Assembly (NCBI RefSeq): GCF_002843235.3
Contig: NZ_CP031123.2
Location: forward strand, 3,720,001 to 3,784,000
Origin: Providencia huaxiensis
GTDB taxonomy: Bacteria; Pseudomonadota; Gammaproteobacteria; Enterobacterales; Enterobacteriaceae
Length of the DNA: 64,000 nucleotides
Direction of reading: 5' to 3'
Part shown: in pieces, positions 10,149 to 20,397 of the stretch
How positions within the stretch are numbered: position 1 is the stretch's first letter
Layout of the letters: each line of letters starts with the position of its first letter
Position numbers and translations under genes: made by a program
Notes under the pieces: model-generated
Database searches by the model: none
Seen by the model: only the letters and a program-made list of their open reading frames with translations
What the model was told of the DNA's origin: nothing

Positions 10149-11213
10149 TTAATACCTTGTCATCATAGAGCGAATATTCATCGGCAATATTTTCTCTGTG
10201 GCTTTAATTACATCGGATGCAGGGACAATAGATAAATACTTTTTACTGCGGTCAAGTTCATCTCGCGGAGGCATAGGTTCATAGTCTCCAGCCCAGAATT
10301 GCACACTATTCTCACTCCAAGGCCGCCAAAAAACATGATTTGTCGCACCGAAAAGGCACACAATTGGTGTTTTGACTGCAGCAGCAATGTGCATCGGAGC
10401 TGAATCAACACCGATGAATAAAGCGGCATGGGCAATCAGTGCGCCTAATTCTGGAAATGAAGTCTTTCCTGCAAGCTCAGTAACAGGCGTTGTTTGGCAG
10501 CCATTTGCAATATCACTGATACATTCTAAATCTTCTTTACTCGGCCCCGAAGTTAAAACTACTTGATAACCACGAGACTGCAATGCATCAATGACCGCTG
10601 AAAACTTTTCATTATCCCAACACTTAAAAGCTTGGCGCGCTGTTGGTTGAATAACGACATAGCTGCTATGGACACCTAAGCTTAGTAACCTTTCATCAAT
10701 ATTTTTCCAATCCTGCTCTGAATAAGACATCGTTAGATGTGTTTTTAATTCTTTTATTTCTAACGGCTTGAGCACTGATAGGTTATTCAGAACAACGTGT
10801 TCGCCTTCAGGTTCTGTCAAATGCGTAAAACTATTACGCCAGTATTTAGAATCTCGATGGGTAAATTGATGGGAAATTTTTGTGTCAGCAGGAATAGCCC
10901 GAACTAATACACTCACCATCCACTGATCTGCGAGGTTAACAACTAAATCGTATTTATTTTTACGCAGCTTTAGCAGTAGCTTAATAAAATTACATGCTTT
11001 ACTTAGGCCACTACTTTTTTTCCCCGCCATGCCGTATAAAGCGTTAATTTCAGTATTTTCAGAGAGAATCGGGATAGTATCCTGATAAAGCAAAACGTCA
11101 ATTTTAGCATCAGGATATCGGTGTTTTAATGAGCTGATAACGGGTGTTGTCAGCAACATGTCCCCATGAAACCTCATCTTGATCACAAGAATTTTTTTAA
11201 ACTGTTTTTTCAC
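10149..11213 (-). CDS. waaQ: LPS core heptosyltransferase III
   Basis: GT9 family enzyme that adds the branching heptose III to the inner core. 354 residues; opening ILVIKMRFHGDMLLTTPVI and the late GVDSAPMHIAAA motif are diagnostic for ADP-heptose:LPS heptosyltransferases. The start is GTG at 11213 with AAGAG eight bases upstream. First gene of the waaQ-waaG-waaP operon. No JUMPstart/ops element was found upstream, unlike the E. coli waaQ operon. Confidence 0.94.
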   Translation of the reverse strand: MKKQFKKILVIKMRFHGDMLLTTPVISSLKHRYPDAKIDVLLYQDTIPILSENTEINALYGMAGKKSSGLSKACNFIKLLLKLRKNKYDLVVNLADQWMVSVLVRAIPADTKISHQFTHRDSKYWRNSFTHLTEPEGEHVVLNNLSVLKPLEIKELKTHLTMSYSEQDWKNIDERLLSLGVHSSYVVIQPTARQAFKCWDNEKFSAVIDALQSRGYQVVLTSGPSKEDLECISDIANGCQTTPVTELAGKTSFPELGALIAHAALFIGVDSAPMHIAAAVKTPIVCLFGATNHVFWRPWSENSVQFWAGDYEPMPPRDELDRSKKYLSIVPASDVIKATEKILPMNIRSMMTRY

Positions 11214-11370
11214 CAGGCACTCTTAATCAAGTCTATATGTAAAAGACAATAGTCATTCGACAACAAATATCATTATTAATTCAATGAATACTCACTATGT
11301 TACTACTTTCATAATCATGGTCATAGCTTCGAATGCGCATATCCGCGACAGCCCAAATTTTAGGTAAAAA

Positions 11371-11395
11371 AAAACTCAGCCGAAGCTGAGTTTTT
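11371..11395 (-). terminator. Intrinsic terminator of the rpmB-rpmG operon
   Basis: Stem ACTCAGC/GCTGAGT with CGAA loop, flanked by A and T runs on both sides, 17 bases past the rpmG stop. On the minus strand the hairpin is followed by nine T residues, a textbook strong terminator. Confidence 0.9.
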
Positions 11396-11411
11396 AACGC
11401 AGAAAGCAAAA

Positions 11412-11582
<171 letters not shown>

Positions 11583-11590
11583 TTAGCTCC

Positions 11591-11848
<258 letters not shown>

Positions 11849-12027
11849 TCAGCTCGAGCTTTTTTGTTCTGGGTATGGCCGCCTCGTCAGGCTTAGGAGC
11901 CCATCTCAGCAAACTTTCATTGACTGAAAAAACCGTTGATACCTAAATAAAGATTTACTTTACTAAAACGTAAAAATTTACTGAGATAGGCCCTTCTCGC
12001 CAAACCCAAGATCCTTAAAGGTGGCGT

Positions 12028-12056
12028 AGTATACGCTTTCCATCGTTTTCACTCAA
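12028..12056 (-). promoter_or_regulatory. Sigma70-type promoter for rpmB-rpmG
   Basis: On the minus strand a -35 box TTGAGT (12056-12051) and a -10 box TATACT (12033-12028) are separated by exactly 17 bases. This gives an rpmB leader of roughly 190 bases. The leader contains a stretch in common orientation around 11880-11920 that could fold, but I cannot assign a known leader motif. Confidence 0.6.
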
Positions 12057-12101
12057 GCCCAACGCAAAGAAAGTTGTCATTTTTTAGGCAAAAAAATAAT
12101 T

Positions 12102-12770
12102 TTATAGCCATCCTCGCTCCACAAATGACACACATTGCTTATGGCCAACGACAAAATGGTCAAGCAGTTTAATCCCCATAATAGTACAAGCACGTTGGAT
12201 ACGCTCTGTCACTTGCCTGTCTGCTACGCTTGGTTCCGGGTTACCTGATGGATGGTTATGGGCGAGTATAATCCCGTTTGCGTTCATTTTTATGGCAAAG
12301 CGAATGATTTCTCTGGGGTGAACTTCAACTTTGTTTAAAGTACCTTTAAACAACTCTTCATGACAAATAATTTGATTTTTATTATTTAAAAATATCACGA
12401 CAAAAACTTCACGCTCTTGCCCTGCAAATAAATCCAACAACTTTGCTTTCAACTGCTCAGGCCCAGTCATCACATCTTCATGTAAAAATTGTTCAGAGAA
12501 AAAACGGCGAGCTAATTCACTCACCGCCTGTAATTGGGTAAATTTACAACTCCCCATTCCTTTACATTGCTTGAGTTTTTCGTAGTCTGCTTGTAGAAGC
12601 AAATATACTGAACCAAACTCCTGTATTAAACGCTTCGCAAGCTGTAAAACGGGTTCGCCTTGACTCCCTGTACGCAGAAAAATAGCGAGCAGCTCAGCAT
12701 CAGATAACGCAGCAGCCCCGTATGCGAGTAGCTTTTCTCTTGGTGGTAGGTCTAGATGTTCACTCATCAT
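12102..12770 (-). CDS. radC: RadC/YicR-family JAB1/MPN-domain protein
   Basis: Starting at ATG 12770 (AGGGA eight bases upstream) the protein is 222 residues, the same as E. coli YicR; a longer frame to 12821 is possible but adds 17 residues not found in the family. N-terminal helix-hairpin-helix region (PREKLLAYGAAALSDAELLA, KGMGSCKF) is followed by a JAMM metalloprotease-like motif HNHPSGNPEPSVAD. The proposed repair role is disputed and the real function is unknown. It lies in the usual place between rpmB and coaBC. Confidence 0.93.
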   Translation of the reverse strand: MMSEHLDLPPREKLLAYGAAALSDAELLAIFLRTGSQGEPVLQLAKRLIQEFGSVYLLLQADYEKLKQCKGMGSCKFTQLQAVSELARRFFSEQFLHEDVMTGPEQLKAKLLDLFAGQEREVFVVIFLNNKNQIICHEELFKGTLNKVEVHPREIIRFAIKMNANGIILAHNHPSGNPEPSVADRQVTERIQRACTIMGIKLLDHFVVGHKQCVSFVERGWL

Positions 12771-12950
12771 ATTCTTTGTCCCTAAATCTCTTGCTTCCTT
12801 TTTATCTAGGCTAAAAAACATTCACAACCGCTCTCATAAGGGTTTGCGTAGCGCTTCGCAAAAATAGTACTGTGATGAAAAATCGAGCGCGCCACCTCGC
12901 GCTTCTCTGTGGTAATATGCCTCCCATGTTGACCGAATTGGATAAAAATA

Positions 12951-14162
12951 ATGAATCAACTGTCACTATTAGGTAAGCAGATAGTTATTGGCATTAGTGG
13001 GGGCATTGCTGCGTACAAAATCCCTGAACTCACCCGCCGTTTGCGCGATAAAGGTGCGATTGTGCGTATTGTGATGACTCAAGGTGCAAAAGCCTTTATT
13101 ACGCCTTTAACCTTGCAAGCCGTTTCAGGACATCCTGTTTCTGATGACCTGCTAGACCCAGCCGCTGAGGCGGCTATGGGACATATTGAACTCGCTAAAT
13201 GGGCTGACCTTATTATTCTAGCGCCTGCTACTGCGGATTTAATTGCTCGCCTCAGTGCAGGAATGGCAAATGACTTACTCACAACAGTTTGCCTTGCTTC
13301 CGCAGCACCGATTGCACTTGTGCCAGCAATGAACCAACAAATGTACCGAGCAAAAGCAACTCAAGAAAATTTAATCAAACTGCAACAACGCCAATGTATG
13401 ATTTGGGGGCCAGATGCAGGCAGCCAAGCCTGTGGTGATATTGGCCCTGGTCGCATGATTGACCCACTAGAAATTGTTCGTCTAGCCAGTGAGTTTTTTA
13501 CCCCTAAACTCGACTTACAAGGCATCAAATTAATGATCACTGCTGGCCCAACAAGGGAAGCGCTAGACCCAGTTCGCTTTATTAGTAACCATAGTTCGGG
13601 GAAAATGGGTTTTGCCATTGCTAAAGCAGCCAGCCAACGTGGTGCCGACGTCACTTTGATTGCGGGCCCTGTAAATATTGAAACACCAGAAGGGGTTAAC
13701 CGGATTGATGTCATGAGTGGCTTAGAGATGTATGAACAAGTGCATCAAACCATTGCTGAACAAAATATTTTTATTGGTTGCGCTGCAGTTGCAGATTATC
13801 GCGCAAAAAACATTGCTGAAAATAAAATAAAAAAACAAGGTGATGAAGTTTCGATTACACTTTTCAAAAATCCAGATATCGTGGCTAGTGTCGGAAGCCT
13901 AAAACACAATAGGCCATATGTTGTTGGGTTTGCAGCTGAAACCCAAAATGTGGAAGAATATGCACGCCAAAAACGACAACAAAAGCAACTCGACCTCATT
14001 TGTGCCAATGACGTCTCACTAGCAGACAACGGGTTTAATAGCGATAACAACGCGTTACATCTTTTTGATGCTAACGGTGATATCCGTTTGCCTCACTGTA
14101 ATAAAAACGAATTAAGCCACTATTTACTTGACGAGATACTTCAACGTTATGAAAAAAATTGA
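12951..14162 (+). CDS. coaBC: Phosphopantothenoylcysteine decarboxylase / phosphopantothenate-cysteine ligase
   Basis: Bifunctional flavoprotein for steps two and three of coenzyme A synthesis. 403 residues. The N-terminal CoaC half has [10 protein letters not shown], the active-site histidine in [11 protein letters not shown] and the PAMNQQMY substrate loop; the C-terminal CoaB half starts near residue 190 with [25 protein letters not shown] and has FKNPDI. The end overlaps the start of dut by 14 bases. Confidence 0.97.
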   Translation: MNQLSLLGKQIVIGISGGIAAYKIPELTRRLRDKGAIVRIVMTQGAKAFITPLTLQAVSGHPVSDDLLDPAAEAAMGHIELAKWADLIILAPATADLIARLSAGMANDLLTTVCLASAAPIALVPAMNQQMYRAKATQENLIKLQQRQCMIWGPDAGSQACGDIGPGRMIDPLEIVRLASEFFTPKLDLQGIKLMITAGPTREALDPVRFISNHSSGKMGFAIAKAASQRGADVTLIAGPVNIETPEGVNRIDVMSGLEMYEQVHQTIAEQNIFIGCAAVADYRAKNIAENKIKKQGDEVSITLFKNPDIVASVGSLKHNRPYVVGFAAETQNVEEYARQKRQQKQLDLICANDVSLADNGFNSDNNALHLFDANGDIRLPHCNKNELSHYLLDEILQRYEKN

Positions 14163-14604
14163 CCTAAAAATCCTTGATAGCCGTATCGGTAATGAATTTC
14201 CTCTACCAGCCTATGCCACCACTGGTTCTGCTGGTTTAGACCTACGTGCATGCCTTGATGCACCAATCGATTTGGCACCAGGTCAAACAGAGCTTATTCC
14301 AACAGGTTTAGCCATTCACATTGCAGATGAAAGTCTTGCTGCGGTCATCTTACCTCGTTCCGGTTTAGGTCATAAACATGGCGTTGTACTGGGCAACCTC
14401 GTTGGCCTCATTGATTCTGATTATCAAGGCCAGCTCATGGTGTCTGTCTGGAACCGGAGTGACAAAGCTTTTACCATTGAACCTGGCGAACGCATGGCAC
14501 AAATGGTGTTTGTCCCAGTTGTTCAGACGGAATTTAATATTGTTGATGATTTTGACGCAACTGAGCGTGGAGCTGGCGGTTTCGGTCATTCTGGCCGTCA
14601 ATAA
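14149..14604 (+). CDS. dut: Deoxyuridine 5'-triphosphate nucleotidohydrolase (dUTPase)
   Basis: Hydrolyses dUTP to dUMP and pyrophosphate, keeping uracil out of DNA and supplying dUMP for thymidylate synthesis. Beginning [10 protein letters not shown] at ATG 14149 the product has 151 residues, the E. coli length; an upstream start at 14128 would add seven residues not seen in the family. Trimeric dUTPase motifs are present: [38 protein letters not shown] and the C-terminal [12 protein letters not shown]. Translationally coupled to coaBC. Confidence 0.97.
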   Translation: MKKIDLKILDSRIGNEFPLPAYATTGSAGLDLRACLDAPIDLAPGQTELIPTGLAIHIADESLAAVILPRSGLGHKHGVVLGNLVGLIDSDYQGQLMVSVWNRSDKAFTIEPGERMAQMVFVPVVQTEFNIVDDFDATERGAGGFGHSGRQ

Positions 14605-14631
14605 ATAGAACATCCTGATAACTAATATGCT

Positions 14632-14660
14632 AGATAGAACCTAAATTAGGTTCTATCTTT
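14632..14660 (+). terminator. Hairpin after dut
   Basis: Near-perfect inverted repeat AGATAGAACCTAA/TTAGGTTCTATCT with a single unpaired central base, so the folded loop must open a few pairs. It is followed by TT and AT-rich sequence, 28 bases beyond the dut stop. Probably the terminator of coaBC-dut, though the T run is short. Confidence 0.6.
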
Positions 14661-14821
14661 ATGAATAAAAACAATCAGCCGCATATTTTCTTTCAGGAAG
14701 CTTGCTCAACATTACTTATATTTTAAACATTTTTTAAATCCATTTTGCTTCGAAACTCTCTTTACTAAGAGCAAAATTTTGGATAGTTTGTTTTGCTGTT
14801 TTAGCAGGGGTCTTATTAGAC

Positions 14822-15421
14822 ATGGCAGAAAAAGCGATAACACAAAAACGTAACAGACGTGATGAGATTTTACAGGCTCTTGCGTTAATGTTAGAAAGTA
14901 GTGATGGCAGCCAACGTATTACAACAGCAAAACTTGCTGCTACGGTTGGTGTATCAGAAGCTGCGCTATATCGTCATTTTCCGAGTAAAATGAAAATGTT
15001 CGATAGCCTTATTGGGTTTATTGAAGACTCATTGGTTTCGCGTATTAATCTGATTTTAACTGATGAAAAAGATACGATAATTAGAATTAAACTAATACTT
15101 GCCCTAATACTTGGGTTTTCTGAGAAAAACCCTGGGCTAACGCGTATAATGACAGGCCATGCTCTAATGTTTGAGCAAGATAGGCTGCAAGATCGTATTA
15201 ACCAATTATTTGAACGTATAGAATCACAATTACGGCAGGTGTTAAAAGAGAAAAAAATACGTGATGGCCATGGGTTTATTCATGATGAGTCATTACTTGC
15301 TTCTCAGTTACTAGCCTTTTGTGAAGGGATGCTCTCTCGTTTTGTGCGTTCTGAGTTTCGTTATCGGCCAACCGTCGAGTTTGAATCGCGCTGGCCTTTA
15401 ATTCTAGCTCAGTTACAATAA
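14822..15421 (+). CDS. slmA: Nucleoid occlusion factor SlmA (TetR family)
   Basis: TetR-like DNA-binding protein that binds SlmA boxes and blocks FtsZ ring assembly over the nucleoid. 199 residues (E. coli 198). Helix-turn-helix at residues 35-60 ([21 protein letters not shown]) and the helical C-terminal domain with [20 protein letters not shown] are typical. It keeps the conserved place between dut and pyrE. Confidence 0.96.
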   Translation: MAEKAITQKRNRRDEILQALALMLESSDGSQRITTAKLAATVGVSEAALYRHFPSKMKMFDSLIGFIEDSLVSRINLILTDEKDTIIRIKLILALILGFSEKNPGLTRIMTGHALMFEQDRLQDRINQLFERIESQLRQVLKEKKIRDGHGFIHDESLLASQLLAFCEGMLSRFVRSEFRYRPTVEFESRWPLILAQLQ

Positions 15422-15444
15422 CCGATTATTTATACTACTCACCC

Positions 15445-15473
15445 CGCCCATCATTGGGCGAGGGCTTTTTTTT
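15445..15473. terminator. Terminator shared by slmA and pyrE
   Basis: Stem CGCCCA/TGGGCG with a four-base loop and GAGGGC, followed by eight T residues on the plus strand. It lies in the 50-base gap between convergent slmA and pyrE; the T run favours slmA transcription. Confidence 0.75.
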
Positions 15474-16116
15474 ATTCAATTCCGTATTGTTCGCGATAAG
15501 CCTTCATAGCCGCTAAATGTTCCTGCATACCTTCCTTTTCAGCAAGATAGGTGATTAAATCGTTCATGGTAATAATTGAGTAAACTTTACAACCATAATC
15601 ACGCTCAACCTCTTGTACTGCTGAAATTTCACCTTTCCCTTTTTCTTGGCGATCAAGGCATAGCAGAACACCATTCAACGTGGCTTGTTGTTGTTTAATA
15701 ATTTCCATTGATTCACGAATTGCCGTCCCTGCGGTAATCACATCATCAACTACTACAACACGCCCTTGTAAAGGACTTCCTACTAACACGCCGCCTTCCC
15801 CATGGTCTTTAGCTTCTTTGCGGTTGAAGCAGTAAGGCATATCGATGTCATGGTGCTCAGAAAGTGCTACCGCTGTCGTCGTTGCGATGGGGATCCCTTT
15901 ATACGCTGGACCAAAAATGACATCACACTCAATTGCGCTATCTTGTAATGCTTGTGCATAAAAACGACCGACAAGTGCCAGATCACGCCCTGTATTAAAT
16001 AACCCCGCATTAAAAAAGTAAGGGCTTTTACGACCTGATTTCAGCGTAAACTCACCAAATTTAAGTACCTGTTTTTTCATGGCAAGTTCAATAAAATCGC
16101 GCTGATAGGCTTTCAT
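15472..16116 (-). CDS. pyrE: Orotate phosphoribosyltransferase
   Basis: Makes orotidine 5'-phosphate from orotate and PRPP in pyrimidine synthesis. 214 residues. The PRPP-binding motif [13 protein letters not shown] and the [11 protein letters not shown] loop are present; the whole protein is colinear with E. coli PyrE. It follows rph with a terminator-like hairpin between them, the known arrangement for UTP-sensitive attenuation. Confidence 0.97.
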   Translation of the reverse strand: MKAYQRDFIELAMKKQVLKFGEFTLKSGRKSPYFFNAGLFNTGRDLALVGRFYAQALQDSAIECDVIFGPAYKGIPIATTTAVALSEHHDIDMPYCFNRKEAKDHGEGGVLVGSPLQGRVVVVDDVITAGTAIRESMEIIKQQQATLNGVLLCLDRQEKGKGEISAVQEVERDYGCKVYSIITMNDLITYLAEKEGMQEHLAAMKAYREQYGIE

Positions 16117-16189
16117 TGGTCATTCTCCTCGTTGATGATTATTTATCTATTCTCAAAGCTGGCACACTCGTTGATGAACCAGCAGGCAT

Positions 16190-16214
16190 AAAAAAGGCGA
16201 CTTTTCAGCCGCCT
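16190..16214 (-). terminator. rph-pyrE intercistronic attenuator hairpin
   Basis: On the minus strand GGCGGC-TGAAAA-GTCGCC is followed directly by TTTTTT, just after the rph stop and about 70 bases before pyrE. In E. coli an equivalent terminator is the pyrE attenuator, where UTP limitation couples rph translation to transcription and lets RNA polymerase pass. The same logic is inferred here. Confidence 0.85.
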
Positions 16215-16228
16215 AATTAATGATTAAC

Positions 16229-16942
16229 TTACTTCAGCGCTTCTCGCTGAGCTTCAAAAATGGTATTTAAACCTGTTTTAGCTAACGCCAATAAGGCTAA
16301 TAACTCTTCATGACTAAACGGTTCGCCTTCTGCAGTGCCCTGCACTTCAATCATTCGGCCATCATCCATCATGACAACATTCATATCGGTTTCCGCTGCA
16401 GAATCTTCAATATACTCAAGGTCACATAGAGCCTCTTGGTTTACAATTCCAACCGAAACGGCAGCAACCATTGATTTTAGTGGGCTTTTTGCAATTTTAC
16501 CTTGTTCAACCATGTTATTCAGCGCATCAACAAGTGCCACACAAGCACCAGAAATCGCGGCTGTACGTGTACCGCCATCCGCTTGAATAACATCACAGTC
16601 TAAAGTAATGGTGTATTCACCTAATTTTTTAAGGTCAACCGCTGCACGCAAAGAACGAGCAATTAACCGTTGGATTTCCATCGTACGGCCTGTTTGTTTT
16701 CCTCGTGCAGCTTCACGCTGATTACGTGAGTTTGTTGCGCGCGGTAACATGCCATACTCCGCTGTAACCCAACCTTGCCCCTGCCCTTTTAAAAAGCGAG
16801 GAACCCCTTCTTCAACAGTTGCATTACATAACACCTTCGTGTCGCCAAACTCAATAAGAACAGAGCCTTCTGCATGCTTAGTATAGTTGCGCGTGATGGT
16901 AATCGGGCGCATTTGGTCTGCTTGTCTATCTGCTGGGCGCAT
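16229..16942 (-). CDS. rph: Ribonuclease PH
   Basis: Phosphorolytic 3'-5' exoribonuclease that trims tRNA precursors. 237 residues, opening [20 protein letters not shown]; contains [15 protein letters not shown] and [12 protein letters not shown], the phosphate and catalytic motifs. The frame is intact, unlike the frameshifted copy of E. coli K-12. Its translation probably governs pyrE attenuation. Confidence 0.97.
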   Translation of the reverse strand: MRPADRQADQMRPITITRNYTKHAEGSVLIEFGDTKVLCNATVEEGVPRFLKGQGQGWVTAEYGMLPRATNSRNQREAARGKQTGRTMEIQRLIARSLRAAVDLKKLGEYTITLDCDVIQADGGTRTAAISGACVALVDALNNMVEQGKIAKSPLKSMVAAVSVGIVNQEALCDLEYIEDSAAETDMNVVMMDDGRMIEVQGTAEGEPFSHEELLALLALAKTGLNTIFEAQREALK

Positions 16943-17065
16943 GGTGTTATCTCCATTATCAACTCAAATTGGGACGCATTATACGTTGTTCAAGCGATAA
17001 TGCCTATCCTGTCATCCTGCATAGCGTTATAATCCCCTAAATCTTTACGATAATGGGAACGAATT

Positions 17066-17929
17066 ATGATCCGTAGTATGACCGCTTTTGCCCGTCGGGA
17101 TATCAAGGGTGAATGGGGGAATGCGGCCTGGGAGCTGCGTTCCGTGAACCAACGTTATTTAGAAACGTATATTCGCTTACCTGAGCAATTCAGAAGCCTT
17201 GAGCCCGTCATTCGCGAACGTCTGCGTTCTCGCCTAACACGTGGAAAGGTAGAATGTAGTCTACGCTTTGAGTTAGACGGTGCAAATCGTGGTGAATTAA
17301 TCCTAAATGAACAATTAGCACGCCAATTAATCAGTGCTGCGAATTGGGTTAAAAATTACAGCCATGAAGGTGAAATAAACCCATTAGAAATTTTGCGTTG
17401 GCCGGGTGTGATGTCAGCAGGCGAACAAGATTTAGATATCATCAGCGAGCAATTACTGGCGGGCTTAGATGAAGCTATTGATGCTTTCATTCAAAGCCGT
17501 GAAGCTGAAGGTGCTTCATTGCATACACTCATCGAACAGCGCCTTGATGGCGTCTTAGTTGAAGTCGCAAAAGTACGTCAACATATGCCAGAAATTTTAC
17601 AGTGGCAACGCGAACGCTTACAAAATAAGTTAGAAGAAGCTGATATTCAAGTGGATAACAACCGCCTGGAACAAGAACTTATTCTATTGGCTCAACGTGT
17701 TGATGTTGCAGAAGAACTGGATAGACTAGAAGCTCATGTTAAAGAAACGCGTAACATCTTGAAGAAAAAAGAGGCAACTGGTCGCCGCCTTGACTTTATG
17801 ATGCAAGAATTCAACCGCGAAGCTAATACGCTAGCGTCAAAATCAATTAATAGCGAAGTTACAACCTCTGCAGTTGAACTCAAAGTATTAATCGAGCAAA
17901 TGAGAGAACAAATTCAAAATATTGAATAA
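17066..17929 (+). CDS. yicC: YicC-family endoribonuclease
   Basis: 287 residues, the family length. N-terminal YicC-like domain begins MIRSMTAFARRD, and the C-terminal DUF1732 region contains the acidic stretch RVDVAEELDRLEAHV and RRLDFMMQEFNREANTL. YicC proteins have been reported as RNases acting on small RNA. Divergent from rph across a 123-base gap, as in E. coli. Confidence 0.95.
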   Translation: MIRSMTAFARRDIKGEWGNAAWELRSVNQRYLETYIRLPEQFRSLEPVIRERLRSRLTRGKVECSLRFELDGANRGELILNEQLARQLISAANWVKNYSHEGEINPLEILRWPGVMSAGEQDLDIISEQLLAGLDEAIDAFIQSREAEGASLHTLIEQRLDGVLVEVAKVRQHMPEILQWQRERLQNKLEEADIQVDNNRLEQELILLAQRVDVAEELDRLEAHVKETRNILKKKEATGRRLDFMMQEFNREANTLASKSINSEVTTSAVELKVLIEQMREQIQNIE

Positions 17930-17955
17930 TCACTCTTTGATGATTTTAATCCATA

Positions 17956-17996
17956 AAAAGCCAATCGACCTTAATTATCGTTTGGCTTTTTTTTTT
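17956..17996 (+). terminator. Intrinsic terminator of yicC
   Basis: AAAAGCCAA pairs with TTTGGCTTTT around a sixteen-base loop and runs into about ten T residues, starting 27 bases past the yicC stop. Confidence 0.8.
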
Positions 17997-18245
17997 GGAG
18001 ATATTCTCAAATTAACTCGAAATAGGTGCTAGTTATCACGATTTTTGAAGCTATATTCCACAACACCCCTTCGAAGATATTAAAAAATTTTTACCGAAGC
18101 AGTATTAATTATTCTTTCTCAAATAATTAGTAACGTCGATTAAATCGTTTCCCATGAAATCATAACATCTTGATTTTTAATCATAAAATTTATTACCTAT
18201 CTATTTTCCTAAAAATAAGATCTCGCTCATAAATCAATCAAATGT

Positions 18246-18261
18246 TTTGAGTTCAGTCACA
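18246..18261. promoter_or_regulatory. Possible CRP site upstream of the MFS/RraA/nitrilase operon
   Basis: TTTGA-GTTCAG-TCACA matches the CRP consensus TGTGA-N6-TCACA at nine of ten core positions. It lies 125 bases before the transporter start, a sensible position for an activator of a catabolic operon. Single match by eye, so tentative. Confidence 0.4.
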
Positions 18262-18311
18262 GATAACAAAACAGATCTTTGACACCTCAATAACTGCTTA
18301 TTAACATCCAT

Positions 18312-18323
18312 CTTGTATACAAG
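18312..18323. promoter_or_regulatory. GntR-type operator palindrome upstream of the MFS gene
   Basis: Perfect twelve-base palindrome CTTGTATACAAG, 62 bases before the transporter start. FCD-type GntR regulators commonly bind TTGTATACAA-like sites. A ten-of-twelve copy stands before the GntR gene of the same cluster (21288-21299), which argues that this regulator controls both. Confidence 0.65.
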
Positions 18324-18385
18324 TTGAATTCAATATAAATACAATAAAGTTGATTACCTCGACAAACCAATAAAAAGGTAACTCT

Positions 18386-19696
18386 ATGTCACATAATGAT
18401 TCTGTTGTAACACCAACAACGAAAGACTCACCAGGGCGTTTACGTTGGGGATTAGCAGCAATATTTTTTATTATCGGTTTGATTGCATATATGGACCGCG
18501 CAAATATTTCCATTGTTGCCGAACATATGATGACCGATTTAGGAATGAGCAAAGTTCAATTTGGCTTTTTGGGTGCGCTATTTTCACTTGGCTATGCGCT
18601 TGCCCAAATTCCAAGCGGCATACTTGCAGAACGGTTTGGTAGCAGGCTTATCGCAACTATTAGCCTTTACATTTGGTCCGCATTCACAATATTAACGGTC
18701 GTTGCCCCTACCTATATTTGGTTATGCATCGTACGCTTCCTATTTGGTGTTGGAGAAGCGCCGCTCTACCCTGCAAATGCCGTCTTTAATACATGGTGGT
18801 TTCGCCAAAATGAAAAGGCACGGGCAGCTAGTTTCTTACTTGCTGGTTCCTATTTTGGGCCTGTGATTGCCCCTACCCTTACCGTATTTATTATGATTTC
18901 ATTCGGGTGGCATGCCGTTTTCTATATCTTCGGTGTGATTGGTATTCTTATCGGTATGGTTTGGTATTTCTTTGCCAGAAATAAACCTGAACAACATCCT
19001 AAAATTTCTCAAAGTGAAATTGCGTTTATCCAAGGAGGCCGAACAATTAGTGAGCAAGGCGGTGCTGATGTTAAAGCCCCTTGGCGAAAATTTATGAAAG
19101 AACGTCCGTTCTGGGCGGTTGGTTTCCAATACTTTTTTGTCGCCTATATGACCACCTTATTTATGATTTGGCTCCCCACCTACTTACAAGAGGCTCGTGG
19201 CTTCTCATTAACCGAAATGGGTATTGCTGCCAGCTTTCCTTGGTTAGCAATTTGTATCGCAGTACTCACTGCAGGTTCAATTTCTGATTGGTTACTCAAC
19301 AAAGGATACTCACAGTTAGTCGCGAGGGGATATATCGCCATTACCGGTTTTATTCTATTTATCGTGGGTATTTGCGGTGCGGCTCAAACTGAAAGTGCCA
19401 TTGCAAGTGTTGCATGGCTCACCCTCGCACTCGGTTCTCTAGGATTGCCAGTTGTGACCTCTTGGGCAATCGCTGCGGATAAGGGCCGCCAATATGCAGG
19501 CTCTGTCAGTGGATGGATGAATTTATGGGGCAATCTCGGTGGTGTTATTTCCCCCATTCTATGTGGCTGGCTTGCACAGCATTTTGGTTGGACCGTCGCT
19601 TTACTTTTCAATGTGATACCTATCAGTTTAGCGATTATTTGCTGGTTTTTTATTCAGCCAGATAAACCTTTAGCAGCTGCTGTTAACCCTGACTAA
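18386..19696 (+). CDS. MFS transporter, anion:cation symporter (hexuronate/carboxylate) family
   Basis: 436-residue membrane protein with twelve predicted spans. N-terminal RWGLAAIFFIIGLIAYMDRAN and later FLGALFSLGYALAQIPSGILAERFGSR are typical of the ACS family (ExuT, DgoT, GudP, phthalate and tartrate carriers), which take up organic acids with protons. AAGGT lies before the ATG. First gene of an operon with an RraA-fold protein and a nitrilase-fold hydrolase, so the substrate is probably a carboxylate or an amide of one. No specific substrate can be read from the sequence. Confidence 0.85.
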   Translation: MSHNDSVVTPTTKDSPGRLRWGLAAIFFIIGLIAYMDRANISIVAEHMMTDLGMSKVQFGFLGALFSLGYALAQIPSGILAERFGSRLIATISLYIWSAFTILTVVAPTYIWLCIVRFLFGVGEAPLYPANAVFNTWWFRQNEKARAASFLLAGSYFGPVIAPTLTVFIMISFGWHAVFYIFGVIGILIGMVWYFFARNKPEQHPKISQSEIAFIQGGRTISEQGGADVKAPWRKFMKERPFWAVGFQYFFVAYMTTLFMIWLPTYLQEARGFSLTEMGIAASFPWLAICIAVLTAGSISDWLLNKGYSQLVARGYIAITGFILFIVGICGAAQTESAIASVAWLTLALGSLGLPVVTSWAIAADKGRQYAGSVSGWMNLWGNLGGVISPILCGWLAQHFGWTVALLFNVIPISLAIICWFFIQPDKPLAAAVNPD

Positions 19697-19740
19697 TTTT
19701 CACCCAAAGCACATTATATTCAATAAATAAAGGTGTCCCT

Positions 19741-20388
19741 ATGTTTACATTAAATCCTCGTGTTGCCTGTTTTAGCCCTGAAATTATCGAAAGTTGCCGT
19801 GATGTTTGCCCGTCAACTATCGGACATATGACTGACTTCGGTTTTCTCAAAACATTACGCCCACAAATTGAACAATGCCAATTTATTGGTAATGCTGTAA
19901 CAGTACGTATTCCACATATGGACTCATCTGCTGTACATAAGGTGTTCGACATCGTGCAAGAAGGCGACGTTGTCTGTATCGATATGTCAGGGGATTATGA
20001 TCGCGCTTGTTGGGGCGAGATGGTTTCTTATATGGCACGGGCAAAGAAAATTGCCGGCGCGGTTATTGATGGTTGTGTCACCGATATCAAAGCATTACGT
20101 GAGATTGGCGTTCCTATTTATGCACGTAAAGTGAGTCCGTTAACAACGCGAATTTTAGGTATTGAAGGCGCAATTAATGTGCCGATTAGTATAGACGGCG
20201 TAACGATCCATCCTGGTAATTTAATCATTGCAGATGGCGATGGCATTTTAGTCGCTGATGAAGTGACTCTGCAAGAGTATCGCCAACGAGCCCTTAATGC
20301 TCAACATGCTGAAATTGATGTTAAAAAGCGCATTGATGCTGGTGAAACATTAGCGGCAATTTCAGGTGCTGCGAAATTTTTTGAATAA
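19741..20388 (+). CDS. RraA-like / HMG-CHA aldolase-fold protein
   Basis: 215 residues with the RraA/MenG fold signature: WGEMVSYMARAKKIAGAVIDG at about residues 91-111 and DGVTIHPGNLIIADGDGILV near residue 170. Family members are metal-dependent 4-hydroxy-4-methyl-2-oxoglutarate or 4-carboxy-4-hydroxy-2-oxoadipate aldolases with oxaloacetate decarboxylase activity, or RNase E inhibitors. The usual RD pair that binds substrate and metal in aldolases is here T114-D115, so the substrate arginine is missing and a different reaction is possible. AAAGGTG precedes the ATG; the gene sits 44 bases after the transporter and 9 bases before the nitrilase gene. Confidence 0.8.
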   Translation: MFTLNPRVACFSPEIIESCRDVCPSTIGHMTDFGFLKTLRPQIEQCQFIGNAVTVRIPHMDSSAVHKVFDIVQEGDVVCIDMSGDYDRACWGEMVSYMARAKKIAGAVIDGCVTDIKALREIGVPIYARKVSPLTTRILGIEGAINVPISIDGVTIHPGNLIIADGDGILVADEVTLQEYRQRALNAQHAEIDVKKRIDAGETLAAISGAAKFFE

Positions 20389-20397
20389 GGAGACTCT

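Larger units (their letters stand above)
17930..18385. other. Intergenic region between yicC and the MFS operon (456 bases)
   Basis: No convincing gene. It begins with the yicC terminator (17956-17996), continues as AT-rich sequence, and ends with regulatory sites for the next operon: a CRP-like site at 18246-18261 and the palindrome CTTGTATACAAG at 18312-18323, listed separately. Confidence 0.7.

Noticed and set aside
11214..11411. JUMPstart/ops element upstream of waaQ
   Set aside because: GGCGGTAG or a close variant was not found on the relevant strand.
13361..13714. 117-codon open frame antisense to coaBC
   Set aside because: Shadow of a highly conserved gene; no independent support.
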